Source: Siphonodentalium dalli (taxonomy: Eukaryota; Mollusca; Scaphopoda; Gadilida; Siphonodentaliidae). From it: a DNA stretch of 64,000 nucleotides. Below, piece after piece: positions 60,001 through 64,000 of the stretch. The notes under the pieces are model-generated. The model saw only the letters and a program-made list of their open reading frames with translations, did no database searches and was not told the DNA's origin. The translations under genes were made by a program, and so were the position numbers. The stretch is from positions 81,494,705 through 81,558,704 of the forward strand of contig CP136067.1 in assembly GCA_032622095.1 (NCBI GenBank), written 5' to 3'. The number at the start of each line of letters is the position of its first letter. The stretch's first letter is position 1.

Positions 60001-60549
60001 CTGAATAGCATTCTGCTAAGAACTTCACAGACAACAGAAACAATTGTAGGTCCCCGATGTATCACTTGGTAAAGAGCATGGCATGCATGCGCCGTTCGGT
60101 GATGGCGGAGATGTCTGTATTTCAACCCCAACTGTCCTATGCGTCTCACTATTAACAGTATATACATACGGGGGTACATTGGACACTTTTAAAACTCGAG
60201 AAATCAGTTATTACTGGGATACTGCCAGATACTGGCCATTACACTCGTTTTCGTTGTATTGTGTAATGAGTGAAACCGAACAGTTTTGGTATAATTTGTG
60301 ATATCATGCACGGTTAAGAAAACTGTTGCATTAATGCACGCACGCATGTTTATATATTTCAATATTACATACAATATACATTTACACACATACCCAGAGG
60401 ACCGCGACAAATCAGTATATACATTAGAGATGTTTCGGGTAGAGTTGTCACTCACTAGTTTTGTAGTATGGCCCAAAGCTGTCCCACCAGCACGATCCAT
60501 CGCAGACGAGGAACAGCAACAAAATTACGAGCGTAGAACTCTTCTTCAT
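50900..60549 (-). CDS. Gene C: multi-exon mucin-like type I membrane protein, about 1,300 residues
   Basis: Eight exons (60,456-60,549; 59,792-59,908; 57,794-58,447; 56,031-56,675; 54,209-54,892; 52,230-53,664; 51,291-51,364; 50,900-51,099) total 3,903 bases, exactly 1,301 codons, and every phase agrees. Order: signal peptide, basic segment, two duplicated Ser/Thr-rich blocks, two related Thr-rich blocks starting GPGSCFQWYYHLMVS, a transmembrane helix (about 1,184-1,209), a basic anchor and a cytoplasmic tail. Cys loops form at four exon junctions. It is expected to be an O-glycosylated cell-surface protein. It shares the loop and the (V/L)LCFAF(V/L)R membrane exit with gene B. Exons 3-7 are firm; exons 1 and 2 are well supported by phase and signals; exon 8 is weaker. 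I do not recognise a named family. Confidence 0.75.
51291..51364 (-). CDS. Gene C exon 7: basic membrane anchor and start of tail
   Basis: Acceptor aactttttcag|GAGG and donor TCAG|GTGAGT, both strong. Entry phase 2, exit phase 1, 74 bases. Joined to exon 6 it reads RRRKHKRKHSATETQWISSQ and then SDTLS. The Arg/Lys cluster directly after the helix fixes the type I topology. Gene B exon 3 has the same entry phase and place. Confidence 0.75.
51365..52229. other. Gene C intron 6
   Basis: Contains the 105-base tandem duplication at 51,673-51,885 and no other feature. Confidence 0.5.
51673..51885. repeat. Tandem duplication, 105-base unit
   Basis: Two nearly identical units start at 51,673 and 51,778 (ACGAAATTCATATA, GGAATTCGTGTACAATTTAT, GACGCTTGTAATCTTAATACG). 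They differ at about four positions, so the duplication is recent. Confidence 0.9.
52230..53664 (-). CDS. Gene C exon 6: Thr/Ser-rich block and transmembrane helix
   Basis: Acceptor ttttatgcacag|GTCC, donor TGAG|GTAATG, entry phase 1, exit phase 2. It starts GPGSCFQWYYHLMVSRGEIE. Then come SSQQPSLST-type repeats shared with exon 5, a middle part with Trp and charged residues, at least four 28-residue repeats built on TSTGAMTTTTT and TISTTTT, and a juxtamembrane part (HTHVTTVNHGSVSWASNTEG) before TIIQASVGVIGCLSGVIFCV and LCFAFL. The apparent stop straight after AGG is the first base triplet of the intron. Confidence 0.82.
52670..53015. repeat. In-frame repeats of about 84 bases in gene C exon 6
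   Basis: TCATCGCCCCCGTGGATGTT recurs at about 52,741, 52,828, 52,909 and 52,993, spacings 87, 81 and 84, all multiples of three. Unit lengths differ by whole Thr codons. Confidence 0.85.
53665..54208. other. Gene C intron 5
   Basis: 544 bases bounded by a GC donor (54,208 side) and an AG acceptor. Nothing else seen. Confidence 0.6.
54209..54892 (-). CDS. Gene C exon 5: Thr/Ser-rich block with GPGSC start
   Basis: Acceptor aacatggatag|GTCC; 684 bases, phase 1 to 1. It begins GPGSCFQWYYHLMVSMGKIE and ends ATCNPLGTG. Between are imperfect repeats of the type ASSQQPSLST, with Lys and Glu. The donor is GCAAGT, a GC-AG intron with otherwise perfect consensus. The nearest GT would be out of phase with exon 6. 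Its first 60 codons are nearly identical to those of exon 6, showing an exon duplication. Confidence 0.8.
54893..56030. other. Gene C intron 4 with two copies of a dispersed repeat
   Basis: Copies of the ACACGCTTGTTCC family lie at 55,050-55,400 and 55,455-55,560. The part from about 55,870 is duplicated at 57,640. Confidence 0.6.
55050..55560. repeat. Dispersed repeat, ACACGCTTGTTCC family, copies 2 and 3
   Basis: TTCCATATTTACAAATCCGT followed by GGAAC occurs in both. The first copy continues with GCGTTCGCCTCAACCATGGA and ATAACTCGAGGC as in 33,930-34,215. Confidence 0.65.
56031..56675 (-). CDS. Gene C exon 4: Ser/Thr-rich block, duplicate of exon 3
   Basis: Acceptor tataattacag|GCAT, donor ACCG|GTAAGT, 645 bases, phase 1 to 1. 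It starts (G)ICIPDASTSPVSVTKQTH and ends EYVCSVNGTG. Ser and Thr dominate, with basic residues (KRTSVFKTKATRKQTRSSVG) and GITLSSRGGSEKPVSRL. It aligns end to end with exon 3. Its last Cys pairs by position with the Cys of GPGSC in exon 5. Less purely Thr-rich than exon 6, so it may be a stalk with some folded character. Confidence 0.8.
56676..57793. other. Gene C intron 3
   Basis: The part nearest exon 3 (57,640-57,793) repeats 55,870-56,030, so the exon duplication included intron sequence. Readings of 75-97 codons near 57,200-57,500 on both strands have no supporting motif. Confidence 0.5.
57794..58447 (-). CDS. Gene C exon 3: Ser/Thr-rich block
   Basis: Acceptor ccttttgtacag|GCGC, donor GCCG|GTAAGT, 654 bases, phase 1 to 1. 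It starts (G)ACIPVGFTTSPDSVTKLTH and ends ESVCSMNGAG. Central part TSPFESKVTTKQTRSSVG and GITLSSIGGSEKPVSRL as in exon 4. The first Cys closes a loop with the CIPTGF Cys of exon 2; the last opens a loop with exon 4. Confidence 0.8.
58448..59791. other. Gene C intron 2
   Basis: No exon or repeat supported, apart from a poly-G run near 58,650. Confidence 0.45.
59792..59908 (-). CDS. Gene C exon 2: basic segment ending in half a Cys loop
   Basis: Acceptor tctttcacccag|GGGG, donor TTTG|GTGAGT, 117 bases, phase 1 to 1. It reads RGKTIVGNDNYSLSRRSRIL and then RSRDVGQQNRRLDCIPTGFG. RRSR and RILR fit proprotein convertase (furin-type) sites, so the segment may be a pro-region. The Cys-Ile-Pro-x-Gly-Phe pattern repeats at the start of exon 3 (CIPVGF). 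Confidence 0.65.
59909..60455. other. Gene C intron 1
   Basis: 547 bases between a GTGAGT donor and a CAG acceptor. A stretch near 60,050-60,130 has loose tRNA-like features but no complete tRNA. Confidence 0.5.
60456..60549 (-). CDS. Gene C exon 1: signal peptide
   Basis: ATG at 60,547-60,549, then MKKSSTLVILLLFLVCDGSC, a textbook signal peptide, then WWDSFGPYYKT and the donor ACTA|GTGAGT in phase 1 (31 codons plus one base). Joined to exon 2 the split codon is AGG. Longer readings on the opposite strand over this place are shadows. Confidence 0.7.
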
Positions 60550-60615
60550 TTACCTAGAATGGAGCGTGATTGCATGATTTCGAGCATGAAATTCATTCAG
60601 ATATTTACTCTGGTT

Positions 60616-60744
60616 ATAACAGGCTTCATGCGAGAGGCCACCCCAAATAGCACCAAAATAATGAAGGTGTATTTAATTCTATTGTTAAGAGTAAAGTAAA
60701 TCCACATTTGTTCATAAACGTTATCGTTGCTGTTTACTCTGATT
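60616..60744. repeat. Upstream tandem repeat of gene C, unit 1
   Basis: Unit of about 125 bases starting ATAACAGGCTTCATGCGAGA and ending TTTACTCTGATT, less than 70 bases upstream of the gene C start codon. Two more units follow at 62,140-62,261 and 62,262-62,400, on the other side of the inserted element at 60,745. Promoter elements could lie in these units, but none is proven. Confidence 0.75.
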
Positions 60745-62136
60745 AGAGACCTTTCTCATCCTCACGTTTACGATTACGTATACGGATAGCTATTCGTAGT
60801 CGTAAGTCTATCCGTATGTCCAAAAAGTCTTTTCGCAAATCGACTACGCGTTTTGACGAAAATGTACCATCATTATTTCGTACAACTTTTACAACTCAAA
60901 GCGTGTGTTTGGTATACAGTCCCTTAATACTTCACTTATCGTCTCATTCGCAACAATGCGATAATCGTGACCTTTTTATTGTCCATAATTCGACCAGTCA
61001 CAACGTACGACCCGGGATTCTCGTCATACATTGATTCTCGTCGTACATTGATTGTGGTGATACAGGTATAAATGCCAGGTCATATGTGGTAAAAATTCAG
61101 TTCGTTGTTATCATGGATGACCTGATATAGACATTATGCTGATGGAGGATGGGGGGTTCCTGAATTTGGACCTCACATCAACCACGACGCCACCACTTCA
61201 AGACCCTTCCAGTCCGCAATTTGATTTCAATGCGATTTCGGCTTCACAGGCCTATCACCTCTTTTGGTTTAGGAAATCTGACACAAGGTCGATGTGCTCG
61301 CTGTTGTGCATCACTTCTGATTTGGTACTACCAAATCGAAACAGTCGACACGGTTGAAGCGATGTGCATCAGGTGGCATTTTTGTGTCAGATATTTGACA
61401 AACCGGCAAAATTTCGTTGAACAAAATGTTGATAAATAACAGGTTTTGGGCAATTTTATACTATAGTTGACTGTGGTTAGCATTCATTTTGGGCAATTAC
61501 TCGATTCTGATTACAGAAGCGGCATTTTTAAAAAAATGTTGTTGTTGGAATCTGATGATATGGGGACATCTAATCCGATTGAGTACCTTTAAATGCCGCA
61601 TTTGTGCGAATTTTTTTTAATTTTAAATAAATGCAAAGAACAAACCTAACAGATATTGCTGAGCTCTGGTGATGTCGGTGGGTGTGCCAAATATTCCTTT
61701 AGTAACACCAAATCATGTCAGCCCTGGTCAGCCGTGTATTTTTTGGCGACTGGTTTCATAGTGCACTTCTATTACTCCACAATGTTGTGTCGCAGCCAGC
61801 GATGACTATCCGTTGTGAATAGCGATCTTATTTCGCGGGAAGCTCGAGATTCACGACGACGAGTAGAGTGATTGCCAATCTTAACAGCACACCGAAGTCG
61901 TAGCTCAATATAACTGGATGGTTTACATGATATACATAAACAGTCTCGAACGGAATAAAGTGATATATTGCAGAAAATAAATTTCAGGTGTTATTTGAGC
62001 TTATTAGAAACCATGAAATCGTAACCGTTATTACGGATAGTAAAATACGACAACGATTAGAAAGTACACACATGTTGGTGACGTAGTACCCTATCCGCAT
62101 CCGTAATCGTAAACGTGAGTTTTGCGAAAGGTCTCT
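60745..62136. mobile_element. Inverted-repeat element of 1.39 kb inserted in the tandem repeat upstream of gene C
   Basis: The ends AGAGACCTTTCTCATCCTCA and, inverted, AGAGACCTTTCGCAAAACTC continue together through CACGTTTACGATTACG. ATT is present on both sides (60,742-60,744 and 62,137-62,139). The neighbouring intact unit reads CTCTGATTATAAC, which shows the empty site and a 3-bp duplication (ATT, or TTA if the ends are shifted). The interior includes a partial copy of the AGGTACTCAATC family (61,385-61,590) and no transposase. Confidence 0.8.
61385..61590. mobile_element. Partial copy of the AGGTACTCAATC MITE family
   Basis: Right part only: TTCGTTGAACAAAATGTTGA, GGTTAGCATT and the end GATTGAGTACCTTTAAA, as in the 24,270 copy. 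Confidence 0.7.
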
Positions 62137-62139
62137 ATT

Positions 62140-62400
62140 ATAACAAACCGCCAGGCTTCGTATACGAGAGGTCACCCAAATAACACCGAAATAACGAAGG
62201 TGTTTGATCGAAGTATATGCATATTTGTACAGAAACGTTATCGCTGCGGTTTACTCTGATTATAACAATCCGTCAGGCTTCATACGAAATGCCAACCAAA
62301 TAACACAGAAATAACGAAGGTTTATATAATTCTACTGTTAATGAGTAAAGTATGATCCGATACATATATTTGTACAGAAACGTATTCGTTGTTGTTTCTC
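62140..62400. repeat. Upstream tandem repeat of gene C, units 2 and 3
   Basis: Two units of about 122-138 bases with CC(A/G)(C/T)CAGGCTTC, AAATAACAC(C/A)GAAATAACGAAG, TTTGTACAGAAACGT and TTTACTCTGATTATAAC. They continue unit 1 in register. Confidence 0.75.
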
Positions 62401-63300
62401 ATCCATGCATCACATATTCGGAGCAATATGCAGGTATTTTAAGTTGAAAACATATATAATCTTGAAGCAAAATAACAAGGAATATTTATATCTTTAGTTA
62501 TCCCCCATATCATAAGGATGGATGCGGAAACTGTCTCAAATTCCAAACATTCAATAGAATATGAACACTGATATTTGAGAACTATTGCACATTATACTCT
62601 TTAAAAACACTTCTTCAAACATCTCCGTTATTTCGTCTATAATCCTAGCCTCATCCTCGCGTGCCACGTGTTATTGCGATTTACTATCAACTGCTATCTA
62701 ATCGTGAACCCCGATTGAGTATCTGTCGCTGTCCAATTGTGTGCGTGTTGGCTGCATTCGCTTCCTGGTCATTTTTTTTCCTCCATGAAACTTGGCACAG
62801 ATATTTACCTGTGCACCAGCCATTATGAGATTGGTTGGGCTTATTTTAGTTGAGTTATAACGCCGTTTTTTACTTTGTGTATTTGTTTGTTATATAGTTA
62901 CTGTTTTTCTTTGTCATTTCGATCTGCGATTTCAAGTTGCTGCCAAATTACGCATACATAGTTTGAGGACAGAAAGAGACATCTACTTTAATATGGCTAT
63001 ACCCTTTTTGTAGCTCATATGTGCCTTGCGGGGGTTATCATTAGTCCAATTTTGACATTCAGACATCTTGTTTTTCCCATGACACAGGGGTTTCCAGTAT
63101 ATAACTTTCCAAACGTTTTGTAACTTGTGCTATCCATCTATAGTATTGAAGTATGCCCATGCATACTGGAGTTGCAATGCAAATTTTAGGTATATGGAGT
63201 AAACGTTTTGAAGTCCAACAATCTGTTTTAACATCAACTCCACACCTGCTTACTATTGTGAGTTGGGAACACTGAGTCGGAGAACTGTCCTTATATTGCA
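62401..63300. other. No gene seen
   Basis: AT-rich sequence. A 93-codon minus-strand reading near 63,060-63,340 is not supported. Confidence 0.4.
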
Positions 63301-63700
63301 TCCAAATAAAAGTCCCCCAAATCCAAAATGGCACCCACAATGGCGGACAGATTTAGAAAAATCACCGAAAATCCCTCATATTCACATCATTGGGCATTAT
63401 TGTCGAGAAATACTGTGGTGAAGTAATTACCTTACATCCCATGCAAGAAATGGTTTTCCAAATCTAAGATGGCGGCCAAAATGGCGACCGATATTTGAAA
63501 ACACGCCTACATTCAGGACTTTACTTTCTTACGATGGGCGTTATTGTTTCGCGAATTCTACCCACCATTACATGTTGATATGGAATATTGATATGAAGTA
63601 TTCATTTGAGTTTGGCAATTGATATTCAAGGTCAAGATGGCAGCTAAACTGGAGGCCAGACATTGAAAAGAAATCGATATTTTCACATACAAATTTCAAC
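63300..63700. repeat. Diverged tandem repeat with ATGGCGGCC motif
   Basis: Units near 63,325, 63,465 and 63,632 each carry CCAAAT(C)(C/T)AA(A/G)ATGGC followed by a second ATGGCG-like triplet and GACAGAT/GACCGATATT, spacing about 140-165 bases. Non-coding as far as I can tell. Confidence 0.5.
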
Positions 63701-64000
63701 TTTTGTCATAATATCGATATGTATGGACGAAACTATACACACACCATCTATTAGTTCAACTTAAAACGTATCAAAACGCATAACACTGCTTAATTTTCCG
63801 ATGTCTAGCTTAATTAAGATTTAAAATATTTGCTAAATATGGGATTTGTGCGTCATCTTGAACCAGAAAGGCCTATGGTCGATAAGTATACAAGCTTACA
63901 GAAGGTCATCTCTATGTATGTCTTACTCATACCCCATGGGGATAATGACATGTACACCTGGCGAACTTCACAGTTAACTAGTCACTTCTCAATAGATTGT

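Noticed and set aside
60049-60130. tRNA-like or tRNA-derived SINE segment in gene C intron 1
   Set aside because: A TTGGTAAAGAGC block resembles a D-arm and a TTCAACCCC block follows, but no cloverleaf or acceptor stem can be drawn.
60298-60699. 133-codon plus-strand ORF
   Set aside because: Overlaps gene C exon 1 on the opposite strand and runs into the upstream tandem repeat. No supporting motif.

Overview
The window looks like nuclear DNA of a marine invertebrate, probably a lophotrochozoan such as a mollusc. It has long introns, AT-rich non-coding DNA, degenerate LINEs, many small inverted-repeat transposons and very little coding sequence. The taxon is an inference from texture only; no marker gene is present. 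Apart from decayed retrotransposon ORFs, all the protein-coding sequence I can support lies on the minus strand and belongs to one family of three paralogous single-pass membrane, mucin-like (Thr/Ser/Pro-rich) genes, called here A, B and C.

Gene A (about 1-11,658, minus, runs off the left edge) has a signal-peptide exon at 11,544-11,658 and a Thr-rich exon from 1,124 leftward. Its 10.4 kb intron holds a dead LINE that is itself interrupted by a terminal-inverted-repeat element. Gene B (16,199-25,243, minus) has a signal-peptide exon, a 2.3 kb Thr-rich exon ending in a transmembrane helix, a short Arg-rich exon and a tentative last exon. Its first intron holds a second LINE. Gene C (50,900-60,549, minus) reads as eight exons whose phases all match, for about 1,300 residues: signal peptide, a small basic exon, two tandemly duplicated Ser/Thr-rich exons, a second related pair of Thr-rich exons, a transmembrane helix, an Arg/Lys stop-transfer segment and a cytoplasmic tail.

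The most interesting signal is at the exon junctions. Nearly every extracellular exon ends with Cys-x-x-x-Gly-x-G and the next begins with (G)-P-x-S-Cys or (G)-x-Cys, always split by a phase-1 intron in the Gly (once Ser) codon. Each splice therefore rebuilds a small Cys-x(7-9)-Cys loop between mucin blocks. Every extracellular exon is symmetric (1-1), so blocks can be duplicated, lost or alternatively joined in frame, and two such duplications are visible in gene C. I do not recognise the loop as a named domain.

The 25.6 kb between genes B and C (25.3-50.9 kb) shows no convincing gene. It holds a LINE 3' fragment, a 2.15 kb foldback element flanked by 9-bp direct repeats, TTAA-flanked MITEs carrying paired 70-bp palindromes, TA- and TTA-flanked MITEs, a diverged tandem-repeat block (45.1-46.8 kb) and simple repeats. 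The right end (60.6-64 kb) holds a tandem repeat just upstream of gene C, split by a 1.39 kb inverted-repeat element, and a further diverged tandem repeat. No tRNA, rRNA or CRISPR array was found.
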